DNA of 64,000 nucleotides from Pyxicephalus adspersus (GCF_032062135.1 NC_092858.1:121860646-121924645); one strand, 5' to 3'; numbered from the stretch's first letter, positions 1 through 11,726 are shown. Notes: generated by a model from the sequence alone, not told the origin. Numbers and translations: made by a program.

Positions 1-2290
1 GGCGCAACCATTGAGGAAGAACAGGAGCAGAGCCTTTACGTTATCTGTGGAAACAGGATGAAATCTCTCATAAGCGCAGTGCCTCCACTCAATTGGGTCT
101 TGTGAGTAACAAGTGTAGTCCCAGTTGAGAATAGTATACTCATAGACAATAATCCACACTGTATTAGCAGAAAGAGTCTCTGTATTGAATAGTAACAACA
201 TATGAAATCCAGGGTAACATCAAACTTTGCAATCTTCAAACAGCAGCAGTGTAAACATGGTAAAGTCCTTTCAGTGTGTCTCAGTGAAAGATAAATTTGA
301 GTCTGAAGATATACTTTCTCTGCGCATGCAACAGAATCTGAGTCTCCCACTCTCCATAACATGTCCTTCTCAAGAGCTTACCCAAGAATCCCTGCCCCAG
401 GCTAGGTCAGTACTGATGACCTCATCCTCAATGTCCTGAGGGCAGAGCAGCCATCTTGGAACATGGCAAAACACACACTGCAGTAACTATCATAGGAATA
501 CATTAATGCATAAACAGGCCGTGAAATTACTACATTGCTAAAGGAGCTAAAATTATAGCAAATGTTTTTAAAATCAACCAAAAATTAATAAAGCAAAACA
601 AAATATATTGACTGTTAATGCAAAGTGTACTGCTTGCTTCCATGAGAGTATCATTAATATTGACTAACATATATATTTTATCATGCACAACTTCACCTTT
701 CATAGAGGGAGAAGGGCGGAAATCTTTGAAAGCATTTCTTTTGCCACATCCCGCGGCTCTTTAGATCTCGCGAGAGGTGGTTTAGCAACACACACTATAT
801 CTAGGAATCTTCATTACGTAGACTGCACTTTTTTCAAGCCTCACGTAATAAATTTCAGCTGTGCATTTTACATATAATGCAAGCCCAGTGCGCGGCATTG
901 ACTGCTAGGTTCAGCATGCAGCGCTCTGGCTCCTCTTTGTGTCATCCCAACAAATGTAAGTACTATACTCAATTTGTTCACTGTGGGAAAGGAGATCTTT
1001 CTTTATTTATGGCTCCCTCTTTTTTGACACTATAATATCCTATTTAAAATTCAAGGTAACTTCACCAGCCCCTCACTAGAGTAACCCATGTGTAGTTTTC
1101 GTTAAAAAACCCTTGGTAAATAACTTATTTCCTTTGCTGGGAGTTCATACAAACAGGGGTTGAAGATACAAACTACCTAAGTGAGTGTTTATTCACACAT
1201 ATGAAGTCTTGCTGTGGAATTGGAATAGACAATTTATGTTCACACATTATTCGTTTTTTATAGGGTACTCTCCTTTAAGAAAGAGAAAAAGAAAGAGACT
1301 CTTTATAACTACATAAAAACATGAATTAATGTCAATAAAAGTATGTTTAAAGTATAATGACAATGCTATTCATATATATCAGGGATGATCAACCTTTGAA
1401 AGCTTTGAAAGCTTAAAACAGGTCTTGTGACAGTGCTTGAAAAGTATATGGTATATGACCAATTTGAGTCTTGATCACACTTTTATATGTTCCCACAAAA
1501 AGGAGACCGAAGTTATAGATTGTACTGATCAGATAAAAATATAATAAATGATAGATTCTTAAAAAAAAAAAAGAAAAACATTTTAGAAGGCATAGATCCA
1601 TTAGTTAATATGCAAGTTCCTCACCCTGGTGAGTAGCCTTTTTATGCCAGTAGTACCTCCCCTTCTCCTCCCTCACAACGCACACCTCTGACATGCTCCA
1701 GTTGCTTACTAGCACATCTCCTAGGGATCGGCAGCTCCAAACGCATGGGCGGTGCGTACCTAGAGGGCTAGCCAAAAGACTTGGAAAGCAGCTTATCCAA
1801 ATTGAACCGCCGTTCAGGGAACACAGCATGTTCGGGGTGGACAAGGCAGTATACTGTACCAGCCCATAAGAAGAGGGATAATGCTGTGTCCACCAAATGC
1901 TTGTATATGGTAATGGAGGGGAAAGGAAGGATGGGGAGGAAGTGAGAGAAGGAGAGTTAGGGGAGGGGAGATGGAACAGCTTGACACAGACAAGTGTAAA
2001 ATTGGTATTAAAATATATATTATCCAGAGATAGCAATCACTGATTCATCCTACATATACATTGTAAAAGAAAAAAAAAAGGAAGAGAAAGAACATATCAT
2101 AAAAAGGCAAATACAATATCATGGAAGTTCATAACATAATTATGACAATGCTTGCATACACTGACAGTACAAAAATAATCATGTTTAAGATGTAATTGTT
2201 TTAAACTACATATCTGAAAGGTTAAAGGAAAAAATCTGCCTCTAGGGGGAATACGCTTTGAGTTCTATGTGATATTAAAAAGAAATTTGT
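1..2290. other. Anonymous AT-rich DNA, no gene seen
   Basis: No open frame here resembles a known protein. Open frames are short, low in complexity or start in arbitrary places. The only local compositional oddity is a CpG-containing patch around 700-900, which holds one TCTCGCGAGA palindrome (listed separately). The pyrimidine-rich minus frame at 1605-2036 looks like translated low-complexity sequence, not a gene. Confidence 0.5.
766..775. promoter_or_regulatory. TCTCGCGAGA palindrome
   Basis: A perfect 10-bp TCTCGCGAGA palindrome stands in an otherwise CpG-poor region, with CCGCGG about 16 bases upstream. In vertebrates this motif is known from CpG-rich core promoters and as a ZBTB33/Kaiso-type binding sequence. 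The sequence shows only the motif. No CpG island, TATA box or following exon was recognised, so promoter function is speculative. Confidence 0.3.
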
Positions 2291-4030
2291 TTACACAGAT
2301 ATCACAAAAAAGATTTAGAACTGAATGTGTAATTTAAGATTGGGTATTTTGTCACATTTAAGGTTACTCTCCATTTGAGCTGACATTGTAAGAGAGATTT
2401 ATCACCTCCCCAAGACCCCTATTATTAGTTATTGCATACACATATTCATATATCCTTCTTCTTAGCTGTCTTTTGGTCTTCCAAAAACAACCACAGGTAC
2501 AAAAGATAAGGTAAACTACCCCTACAGTGGTGCAATTCACATAGTGTTTAGGCTTGCATTGCGATACATCTGGCAGACAAATTGCACTAGAATCTGAAAT
2601 TCATCTACATTAGGAACAGCTCTTGCATTAAAAGGTGCCACATTGTTGTAGGGGCAGCTGTTGGGCCTCATTTCCATAATGACTTCCAACCAGGCAATCT
2701 TTTAATGATTTTGATTGCCTAAATACCAATTCAGATTGAGAACCTGTGTTTCGAAAAATTAAGGTCAGAGGTGTGTAAGTTCCAATATTTTTGACAAAGG
2801 AAACAAACATTTTGGTGTTGTTGTGTAAATATTGTGTTGATTTTAACCATGTTTAGAGTGGAAGGTTGCTGCTCACCTAAGAACAGATTTCACCTGTTTT
2901 TCATAAAGTATTAAGTTTATTATATGATCTTTTGGGGAGTTTCTTACTGTACCCTATGAGTGATAAATTATCTTTTAAGTGTTTGCCTGGATTTCATAAT
3001 CTTCCCAAAAAGTGCAAAATTACTTTTTATGTATAAATATTAGCTATAGGGTATACTGTTCATAAGTGACATGGATTTGAACTTGTGGCATACACAATTG
3101 TGTTCCCTGCAGTATCTTTACAATATAGTTTAGTACATATGTTGGCATAAAATTCAATTTGAATAGTTAGGTCCAAAAAATTATGGATTGATAGTCATAA
3201 GTCATGGTAAATTTCAAATTAAACTCATTATACTGTAACTTGGAGGAAAATTACTGGAGGATTGTTACACGCCCTGTCCATAGAATGAGGACGTCATCAA
3301 TATACCTATGCCCAGATAAAATGTAGCATAGGTACATAGAGAGGTCCTCGCCTAAAAACAGTTGTCTCTCCCAGACTCCTAGGTAGATATTTGCTAAGGT
3401 AGGGGAACATCTAGTGCCCATCAGCATCCCTTGATTTTGTAGATAGAGTTGATTATCAAAAATCAAGGGATATCTGGGTAATATATTGAACTGCAATATA
3501 GATAGGTAACACTGGGTAGGAAAAAATATACCAGAATACTAGATGCTAGAATATATTACTTTAATATCCAGGGCAACTAGTACAGTATTTTTAGGCACCC
3601 CACAGCCTTCAATTATTTTTATCATTGTAGTGTATCAAGTGTCTTTGAGGTAAAATGGAAGATTTACTACTAATGGATGAAGATAAATGTCCATCAACTC
3701 ACTCGCTTTAGATGGCACTAAGTTAATACCAAAAATGATTGGATATCCTGTTGGTTTAGAAATGCTATGAACCTTAGGAAGAGCATAGAACCTTGTTATA
3801 ACTGGAGTTTTTATTAATAAAAAATCTTTGGTTTTGGAATCATTTACAAAAGTAATTTATCAATATAGCGAATTCGTAGTAAAAATGCTTGCATGTGGCC
3901 GTCGGGATGGGATGGTATCATTCAACATTATTCAAAATGTCAGGACACATTGTGACATACCACTCACTATCCATAAGAATGATAATACCCCCCACCTCTC
4001 CTTTTGGAGGGTTTAAACACTATGTTTTTG
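2290..4030 (-). pseudogene. Penelope-like retroelement relic (RT plus GIY-YIG), minus strand
   Basis: Read on the minus strand, frame-shifted segments follow the order of a Penelope-like element. Near 4015-3970 is a decayed 'KPSDKGG'-type fingers block, here KPSKRRGG. Near 3793-3768 FYALPKVH is intact, followed by a thumb-side LPFYLKDT block and one in-frame stop. The palm segment at 3440-3290 keeps QGMLMGTRCSPTLANIYLG and RYIDDVL, so the catalytic YIDD aspartates are present. A continuation near 3230-3190 keeps NLKFTMTYD. Near 2810-2670 is a C-terminal SKSLKDCLVGSHY block. At about 2519-2440 is a GIY-YIG endonuclease remnant (VVYLIFCTCG, then KTKRQLRRRIYEY) whose second catalytic YIG is lost. 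Penelope-like RTs prime at nicks made by this endonuclease. Multiple stops and shifts make it a dead copy. Neptune-type is likely because an endonuclease follows the RT, but this is inference. Confidence 0.85.
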
Positions 4031-4369
4031 TTCTGTTCGATTGTATGATTGTAATTATTCATGTATTGTTATTAGGTGTATAACAATTACACAAACAACA
4101 ATATTTTGCCAACAAAAAAACCTTGCTGTTTTCCCTTCTTTTTTTATACATTTTTTTGGGGGGGATTTCCTTGCAAAGGCTACAATTCACCTAAGTAAGC
4201 GATTTGCAAGAGCTCAAAGAATGCAAATGATTCATCATACCAAACAGTTCAATATAGTCACAATTTGAGTCCAATATTATGTATTCAAGACAAAAGGGGT
4301 CTGAGATGTGTAACCTACAGAGTGCAGGTATTAGGAGAAAAAGTAATTTCATCACTGATATACAGACAT

Positions 4370-4545
4370 CACACATATACAACCACATGTACATTCATAT
4401 ACACTTACATACATATACCCAAACACTCATATTTACACTCATACCTACACTTTCATACATATACACATTTACATCCACCAGCATACTATCACACACTCAC
4501 ACACATACACCCACATGCACATGATTATATAAACACACACTCTCA
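4370..4545. repeat. CA/TACA-rich simple repeat tract
   Basis: A degenerate tract of ACACA, ATACA, CATAC and CACAC units on the plus strand, almost free of G. Open frames in this interval are translations of the tract and were not called as genes. Confidence 0.85.
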
Positions 4546-5576
4546 CTAACTCACCTAAGGGAAGATTATAGTAGACAGTAGGCATTACAGGACAAGTGCA
4601 TTTCAATGCTGTGTCAAAACGAGTGCATTTTTTTAGGGTTATGTCTGTCATTTTATCATTTTTGGACACCCAGCACATTAAACAGTCACACATCTTAAAT
4701 TGTACACTTGTTGGCCTAAACTATACTTTTTTGCAAAATACTCATCATCATTACGCAGAATAAAATGCATTCCCATACGTGTTTGTGCCTGTATTTGAAA
4801 AATAAATCATCAGCATGTTAAAAATTACAGGTTCATTTCACTACATGAATAGTATGGCAAATGCTTAACAGGTCCACTTTCCAATTAAAGCAATAAGAAC
4901 AGTATGAGAAAATGCTCACTTCAGGAAAGATCAGGAAAGAGAATATAGCAAGTAGTATTTTAATCAGTGATTTAGAAAATAGCAGACTTATTCTTTCACT
5001 GCCTTACAGAATGCATGTGTAATGCTTTCAATGCTTTTAATTAGACATATTTAGTTTTAAAGAGAATTTCATTTAGCAAATATGGGCTATTTCACTAATG
5101 AGTACAAGATAATCCCTTTATGTGTGATGAAATCACATCTGGCTGAATGCTCTACAAAGTCCATCTTAAAAGAAAAGCAAAAACTTTCCAGTGAGGTTCA
5201 CTTCAGCATCTGTCTTTTTAAAAATACCTAAAAAATGTTTTTTTGAATATTATGTATATAATATAAGGTTCTAGGGTCTGTCTTTACATGAAGCAGTCAA
5301 TTAATATTTTTCTAAAAGAATGGCGGCCCATATGAAATGTCTACACAAATGGGATTTGTGAATTTTTATTCTTTAAAATTATCTGTTTGAGATTTCAATG
5401 GCTCTATCAAGAATATCCACTAGATAAGAATCTAAGGAATTTGGACCACATCTGTAAAATGTGTCTTTAATGACCTTGGTCATCATAAATAAATTACCCT
5501 AAACATTGTAAAATAGAAAATTTTACAACTTTTTCTATGATCTATATTACTTTAACCTAAAGAGCAACTAAGCTGA
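4546..5576. other. Anonymous AT-rich DNA
   Basis: No protein similarity, inverted-repeat ends or tandem structure was recognised. The segment around 4990-5130 contains several ATTA/TAAT cores and no repeat signature, and could be single copy. Nothing more can be supported. Confidence 0.4.
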
Positions 5577-5815
5577 AAACAAAAAGACACTTACCTTTAA
5601 TCCTGCAGATCCCTAGATGGCGCTGGTCCTTCCCGTGATCCGGTCCCGCGTGGTCCTGAAATTTGTCTTTATCCCCAGGCCGAGCGCTGTCATCTTCATT
5701 CTTCTCTTCTGTCATCTTGGCATGTCACCAGATCTGGCAGTGCGCATGTGCGAAATCGGGTGATGTAACCCACTGTAAAAAAAGTGTGCTTGATTGAGAT
5801 CAGCATCTCTTTCCC
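5577..5815 (-). repeat. Dispersed repeat of the 'pyrimidine/agaagatc' type, minus orientation
   Basis: On the minus strand this reads as a block with repeated AGAAGA motifs, a TGTAAGATC-like/GTGATGTAG segment and an end in AGGATTAAAGGTAAGTG. The same order is seen on the plus strand near 42340-42545 and 51590-51835, so it is one dispersed family. It directly abuts the TTAA element that begins at 5816. GC content and CpG are higher than in the surroundings. No coding potential was seen. Confidence 0.5.
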
Positions 5816-6037
5816 TTAACCCCCCTAGTGTTATAATTCTGTACGTATTCTCATGCAAAAATAAAATTTATTTTACATTGTAGGCTTATAATTCTTAGGC
5901 ATAATTCATTAAAATGTTTCCAATATTTAATAAATTTATTATTAAACTTTAAATAAAAAACACAAAAATCTTTTTAAAAAGGGTTCATAAAAATAGTGAA
6001 ACCTGTAATATAACTACAGTAGCATTTTTTATATATA

Positions 6038-6070
<33 letters not shown>

Positions 6071-6346
6071 ATATTTATATAGAAATATAAAAAATATATA
6101 ATATTAAGCTTTCATTGTATTGGACCTAATACAGTTATTTTGTATTGAAAACCGGAGAATGTCTCTGCAGTCACTGGGAGAAGATCGAAGAAGGAGTACC
6201 CCACCCAAGGACCTGGACAGACGAGCAAGATGCTGGAGGATGATAAAGGAACAAGGTAAATGAGTTAAGTGTGACTTGAAATTTTAGCTTTTTGCAAGTA
6301 AAATTCACCCCCGAGTCACACTCAGGAATACCGTTAGGGGAGTTAA
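5816..6346. mobile_element. TTAA-flanked non-autonomous DNA element
   Basis: The left end TTAACCCCCCTAGTG is matched in inverted orientation by the right end CGTTAGGGGAGTTAA, each carrying TTAA. The internal CCCGAGTCACACTC near 6310 resembles the right-end interior of similar elements at 24334-24436 and 36926-37093. A TTAA target and short inverted repeats are typical of piggyBac- or Kolobok-type elements. No transposase frame is present. An AT-rich microsatellite lies inside it. Confidence 0.65.
6031..6110. repeat. AT-rich microsatellite
   Basis: A (TA)n core at about 6044-6070 lies within a wider tract of only A and T with a single C. It sits inside the TTAA element and is probably a later expansion. 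Confidence 0.85.
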
Positions 6347-7300
6347 TGCAAAAAATGCCCCTTCTGCGCATGTCTGAGATTAGAGCATTTTTTCTTTTTT
6401 AAGGGTTATTTTTTTTATTCATTTATTTTATTTGTTATACTTTATCCTAGCCATGGAAATTAGTGAGCAAAAAACATACAACCACAATGCAAATGTTTTA
6501 TATAGAGTTCTAGGACTTTTACTCCCCTGGGTTAGTATTGTTATGGCAATGGGGAAGGGAGGTGAAGCTGCATGCAACGCAGCTCTTAAGAAGATATTAA
6601 GCACGCCCTGAAAATGTTTCCCAAGAATGTTAACTTAAAGGTGTTATGCACTAAAAAAATTACTATATAATCTTTTAAAAATTTTAGGAAGTTTTTAGAA
6701 TGCTGGTTTAATATAAAAAAAACTGTGACCATAGTTTTACTTATGCCAGCTGCTGTCAATATGACACTGTTCTTATGGAATTTTTACAGTGCATTGGTTT
6801 AATGTTTAAAAAAGATGTTATGTTGTGAACACCAATAAGCTGCTATTATGGTGTCAAATCGCATGGCTTTGATATAATAATCATTGCCCTGCAGGCACAA
6901 AATTGCTCAATATGAAGAAATAGCAACTCTGTTTAAGCTATCATGTAAGCTAAAAATGCTAAATTATTAAAAACTATAATAAATGTAAAAGTTATGTCAG
7001 GAAAAATTCTTTATATTCCTTTTTGTAGCCTGCTCTCCCCATTTGTTTGCAAAAGCATTTCCAAAAAAAGCAGAAAAAGAACAGTAGACCTATAGATGTA
7101 TAGATTTTTTTTAAAACCACCAAATATTTATAATAGCCCATGATAACATCCAGCTCCCCTGCACACCCTTGGTGAACCATTGGATTTAATATACTAAAGA
7201 TGGGAAGCTCTTGAAATAATTTCACGTCTTCTGGGAACCTCTGCTTACTATATCCACAAGTTACAGTACATTAGTGTGGTGGTCAGTAGAAAGCTTGCCT
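6347..7300. other. Anonymous DNA, nothing recognised
   Basis: AT-rich sequence with short poly-T and poly-A runs. The minus frame at 6992-7225 has no recognisable domain. No inverted-repeat ends or tandem structure were seen. Confidence 0.4.
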
Positions 7301-7389
7301 CTTAAATTGTTGGTCTGGGTTGAAGAATGTTATCTTCATTTATAGTCAAAAATATTATTTGTGTCACTTAAACCGACCTGAGCGGCACA

Positions 7390-7469
7390 AACTTCTCATT
7401 GCTCAATAAACCCCTAACAACCTCTGGTGGAAACCTGGGGTTCCACAGAACTCTGATTGAGAAACACTG
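7390..7469. mobile_element. hAT-type terminus (partial)
   Basis: The segment ends in GATTGAGAAACACTG, the inverted form of the CAGTGTTTCTCAA-type terminus of Charlie-like hAT elements. It is preceded by a GGGGTTCCACAGAA block that usually follows that end. The opposite end was not found, so the element is truncated or diverged. Its inner boundary is uncertain. Confidence 0.5.
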
Positions 7470-7777
7470 TACTAAAGGAATACCAACCATCTGATTCACC
7501 ATCTGATGGTGTACAAGGAAAATCCTTCTTTTTTGGGCTGTACTTGTGTGAATTGGGTATTTTTTGGTATTGGAATGGCTATGAAATGTTCATGTTCTTT
7601 AAGCTAAGAGAGTTATAACTTGCAATGTGATAATTCATCAAGCGAGCAGCCAAAATTCCTTTAGCAAATCAGCTCAACTGTATTTACATTTTATTGCAGA
7701 AGGATATATACAGTAGCTAAAGGTAATGTTCCAATATAATAATCTACATGTGTACTTATGTTTATTGCAAGCACAAT

Positions 7778-7986
7778 GGACCTTATTTATTAAGTCTCTC
7801 CTAGATTGACATGGGAGAACCTGGGGGATCCAACAAACCTGAAAAATATCTGTTCACAGACTGAAAACATTTGCCAACTAATGGCAAATGGTTTTAAAAA
7901 AATCCATTCAGGATTGCTGGATCACCTAGGTTCTCCTATTATAGTTTATCTTCTCCAGTCTCAGAGGGCTTTAATAAATTAGGCCC
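7778..7986. mobile_element. MITE family A, copy 1 (diverged)
   Basis: The left end GGACCTTATTTATTAAG and the right end CTTTAATAAATTAGGCCC form imperfect inverted repeats, and the two halves are mirror-related through GATCCA and GGATCAC blocks. It matches the family described at 49647-49866, with more decay. There is no coding capacity. Confidence 0.75.
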
Positions 7987-8379
7987 AAAATATTCAAAAC
8001 TTCACAGAACTTTGCTTTTAACTGTATAATTTAGCAACAAATAACTTAACAATTGTATAACCTAATAACTGTTATAATACCACCTGTGTGCTGCAAACAT
8101 AGACCAGATACGAGTACCCACAGATACAGAAGCTGTTAGCAGTTATGGCATCAGAATATTGTTAAATTCATTACATTTTTTTTTAGATATTTTTAATATG
8201 ACACATGATGTATAAAACTCTATAATATGTTTTAACAAGAGGTTTATTCAAAAATGTGTTTGGGTGATTTAAACTTTCACCATGCCTTTACACATCTACA
8301 CCAGCTTCTCACTAACTGCAAATCTCAGCTAGAACAAGATACTCAATAAGTATCATTTAAAAGAACAATTTATTTTCTC

Positions 8380-8652
8380 TTGGTTTTGATTGCAGGGCAA
8401 CTATTTCAAGGTAAAGATTATTATAATCTTATCACATTCTCTGCTGATCAATATTGCGAGCAGAAAGAAAATGAGTTTTGTATGTTAAGCAAACTCTGGG
8501 AGCTGACTGAAAACAAATCAATCTCTTTTTCTTCTGTCCCAAATTTGTTAGTGTTAGATGCAATAGTGAGCTGGAGAGATCATATCAAGTTCCAACAAAA
8601 GTTCTTGATTTTTTGGAAACTGAAGATCAAACTGGCCACTCTTGCAAATTAA
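8380..8652 (+). other. Unrecognised open frame, probably not a gene
   Basis: A 90-residue frame with ordinary amino-acid composition (DYYNLITFSADQYCEQKENE near the start), no recognisable domain, signal peptide or membrane segment. A splice-acceptor-like TTTTGATTGCAG ends at 8396 and an AATAAA lies shortly after the stop, so a terminal exon or a pseudogene fragment cannot be excluded. No flanking exon or homologous family was recognised. Chance is the simplest explanation. Confidence 0.12.
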
Positions 8653-8793
8653 GATTCCATGACAATAAAAAAGAAAACCTAGTCGACTAGTAAAATGTTA
8701 TTGCTGGCAATATAAAGGTATATTTTCTTGCCAAAGGCAACACCTGGAATGAGTTAGGTTACTCAAATTACCATGTACACACACGCACATGTG

Positions 8794-8805
8794 TGTATAT
8801 TTATA

Positions 8806-8848
<43 letters not shown>
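8794..8848. repeat. (AT)n microsatellite
   Basis: A run of TATATT and pure (AT)n directly upstream of the inverted-repeat element that starts at 8849, preceded by a short alternating CA/TG stretch. Confidence 0.9.
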
Positions 8849-8853
<5 letters not shown>

Positions 8854-9330
8854 CCCTGGGTTAAGGACATCCAACATACGGACACCTCCTAGATACAAAC
8901 AGGCTTCTGTGCAGGACAGAGGCTGGATGGGGAGGTGGGCGGTTTGCATGCCTTGAAGAAGAAAACTTTTGCTAAACACAGCTGAGGTTGTGGGTGATTT
9001 TAAGGACTGAGCTCTTTCTGCAGCCTCTTGTAACTCTTTATTGACCTAGACAAACTCTGCAGTTGAATCTTTTTGCAAATCAAAGCACAGCTTGTTCCAG
9101 AAGGTATTGAATGAATAGGCTACTTAAAGTTTTGTTTTGCTTGGTTTGTAAATAACTCACAGTGAGGATTTTATACAGTAACTGACACCATGCTGCCGAA
9201 TAATATGTTGAGACAAATATCTGAACTAATTGCATTTATTAAAAAAAAAGTTACCTGTTCTGACTTACATACAAATTCAATTTAAGAACAAACCTACAGT
9301 CCCTATCTCATAAATAACCCGGGGACTAAC
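8849..9330 (+). mobile_element. Inverted-repeat element family B, copy 1
   Basis: The left end GTAGTCCCTGGGTTAAGGAC and the right end ATAACCCGGGGACTAAC are inverted copies of a GTAGTCCCCGGGTTA-type terminus. The body has no long open frame. A second copy lies at 50315-50803 in the same orientation with the same block order, for example GACACCATGCTGCC and AATATGTTGAGACAAA. The length of about 480 bp and lack of coding fit a non-autonomous DNA transposon. The superfamily is not clear from the ends. Confidence 0.8.
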
Positions 9331-9421
9331 TATATATATATATATGGCTCCCACAGTACCAAAACCACCATTTCCTAGGACTTTGTTAGGAACATTAGAT
9401 TAGGGCTCCACTAGAGACAGT

Positions 9422-9644
9422 GGGTCTGATTTATGAAAGCTCTCCAAGGCTGGAGAGAATACACTCTTAGAAGTGAAGCTGGGTAATCCAGAACACATGG
9501 AATGGATTTTTAAAAATCATTAGCTATTTGCTAGTAAACGCTTTGAATCCTAGACCAGATACAATCCAGGTTTGCTGGATCACCCAGCTTCACTTCTGAA
9601 AGTGTATTCTCTCTAGCCTTGGAGATCTTTCATAAATCAGGGCC
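9422..9644. mobile_element. MITE family A, copy 2
   Basis: Ends GGGTCTGATTTATGAAAGC and CATAAATCAGGGCC are inverted repeats, continuing inward through GGCTGGAGAGAATACAC and GTGTATTCTCTCTAGCC, then AGCTGGGTAATCCAG and CTGGATCACCCAGCTT. Nearly the whole 223-bp element folds on itself. There is no coding capacity. Confidence 0.9.
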
Positions 9645-9719
9645 AGAGTGTTGATTTGGAATATTTATTTGCATAAATATGGATGTTATATCCCCTATCA
9701 AAGCATGTAGATATTCAAT

Positions 9720-10437
9720 AAAAGAAGGTTAATGCACAACTGATAGTCGCTCAAACAGTTTAATTAAGAAAACAAGGTGAAACAGAAAGTATACAGCAAT
9801 ATTGTTTGATGTACAGATATAGGAACTTCAATCAATGATATATACAGTACATGGAAATAAGGTCATTAGTAGGAACCCCCCTATGGTAATCTATCAATGG
9901 TTAGTACAATAAAGCAAAACAATAAAAAAATGATAACATAGACATATAATAGACAATATATGAATGCATTAAGGAATGTCTTATAGCTACCTGTGAAGAT
10001 GTCGATGGGTACCCCAGGAGCCTGATTCCCTAGGAACTGCCTGTTAATATCCCAGCTCCCCTTTTATATAGTTAAGTCCATTAGGTAACATTAGGGACTC
10101 TTGGATTGGTTAGTGGGTGTGTTCTGTACGATGACCATCGGTTGACACACCCCCCACTAGATTGGGATCAGTTAATGTGATTTGATGGACCTCCCACCTA
10201 AATTTGATATGTGAATCTCTAGCTTAAATTTAAGTTTAGGGGTCCATAAATGTCCAGCTTTTGGGTGCAAAAATATCCCTATGTCTTTACTTTGGGGATA
10301 TCACCTGTATGTTGTGTAGGTTGGGGGATGGATATGTGGGGTGAGGGTAGCGATGTGAACTCTGGGGAATTTTCTACTGAAGGTGTGGCACATGGTGGTG
10401 TGATGGTAGTAACAAGTATTGTAATTGAGGTGGTAGT
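9720..10437. other. Unassigned sequence upstream of the second Penelope-like relic
   Basis: Moderately GC-rich segments alternate with AT-rich ones. A minus-strand TATATAAAAGGGG box lies near 10054-10066, and may belong to a decayed retroelement promoter. It could be the 5' region of the Penelope-like copy or a different insertion. No recognisable coding similarity was found before about 10438. Confidence 0.3.
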
Positions 10438-11600
10438 TTGATTCCTGAATCACAAACTAATACCCCTCTAGAATTGACTAAATTTAAAGATTTTAAGATC
10501 AGTGTTTTTAAGACTCTAAAAATCTTACACGAACTATATTCTGAGAGTAACTCCGCATATGACCCTCCTATGCTTTCTTCTATCACAACAGAGGCCCCAT
10601 CTGGTCTTAAAATACCAAGTAAACGTAAGAAATCTACCTTCTTCCCATCATTTACCTACAATACACATGTTCAAACTTTTGTGAACATTGTAACCAAACA
10701 AATCTTGGACTTTGATCCTAGAGACACATATGTACCTTCTAACCTGACCAAACCACAACAACAATCTCTTAAAAATCTACAGAATAATAAATCAATAACC
10801 ATCAAACCGGCCGATAAAGGCGGCAACATAGTAATAATGGACAACCACCAATATATTGATATGGGCCTTAACATTTTAAATAACACAGAATGGTACCAAA
10901 GGATCATGGAATCAGACATCAGGTTGTACTACGATGAGTATTACTCTATCATCTCGCAAGCATATAGATCCAATATTATTGATACACCTACTAAAAAATT
11001 CTTATGGATAGAACATCCAGTCCTTTTACAGCCTCCCTAAAGTACATAAGAATATAGTTAAGCCACCGAGTCGTCCCATTGTGGCAGGCATTGATTCTAT
11101 AACTTCTAGAGCCAGTAACCTAATAGACACATATCTGAGACCTTTGGTTATTGAATTACCATCATACATCAAAGATACGATTCAACTATTACAAACCTTA
11201 CAAGATGTAACAGTCCCTTCTGGAACTCTTCTAACCAAAGTTGATGTAGATGTGTTATATAGCAGTATACCCCACTCGCTGGGTCTAAGAACAATATCTA
11301 GCTATCTTCTAACTGAAGATCCTTCTTTGGAACCATATAATCATTTTATTATTACTTGAATATATCCTGACCCAAAATATCTTTACGTTTAACAAACAAC
11401 TTTGTTTACAAATTCAAGGCGTCGCAATGGGAACAAAATGTGCTCCATCCTATGTGAAGCTTTATTTGGGTCATTGGGAGAGAAATCTCTTTTCCAACCC
11501 AAAATTCAGCGTTTACCTCCAGTACAGGTCCAGCTGGGTCATCTTGATGGATTTATTGCCCCTTGAAGGGCCTACTGGTGATCTGTTTGTTATGGAGAAT
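10438..11600 (+). pseudogene. Penelope-like reverse transcriptase relic, truncated near an assembly gap
   Basis: Three consecutive plus-strand segments in different frames follow Penelope-like RT order. Segment one (10438 to about 11022) has a basic KIPSKRKKSTFFPSF block, NLTKPQQQSLKNL, and the fingers motif ITIKPADKGGNIVIMD. A shift at about 11025 leads to FYSLPKVHKN, SRPIVAGIDS and LPSYIKDT in segment two, then KVDVDVLYSSIP, where the first catalytic aspartate block lies. A second shift near 11358 leads to segment three with IQGVAMGTKCAPSY and LYLGHWE. The YIDD block expected near 11530 is destroyed, although EGPTGDLF follows. The endonuclease end is absent; recognisable coding ends about 130 bases before the N gap. 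It is a different, more intact-looking copy than the one at 2290-4030, but is also dead. Confidence 0.85.
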
Positions 11601-11726
11601 AGGTCTTGTTTCCTGGCATCTGTTTTATCATCTGTTTGTTTAGGAGGCCAGATAGCCAGTTCAAAGATAAAACAGGTTTAATGTTTAAACATCACATTCC
11701 TGGCCCTACATTTCTGTATTGTTTAA

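Noticed and set aside
1605..2036. 143-residue minus-strand frame rich in Ser, Pro and Leu
   Set aside because: No recognisable domain; composition follows a purine/pyrimidine-skewed stretch.
4265..4549. Overlapping His/Tyr/Thr-rich frames
   Set aside because: Direct translation of the CA/TACA simple repeat.
8396..8652. Possible exon after TTTTGATTGCAG
   Set aside because: Acceptor-like site alone is weak, no homologous domain and no partner exon; kept only as a low-confidence open frame.
10054..10066. Minus-strand TATATAAAAGGGG as a promoter
   Set aside because: TATA-like strings are common in this AT-rich DNA; no LTR boundaries could be fixed around it.
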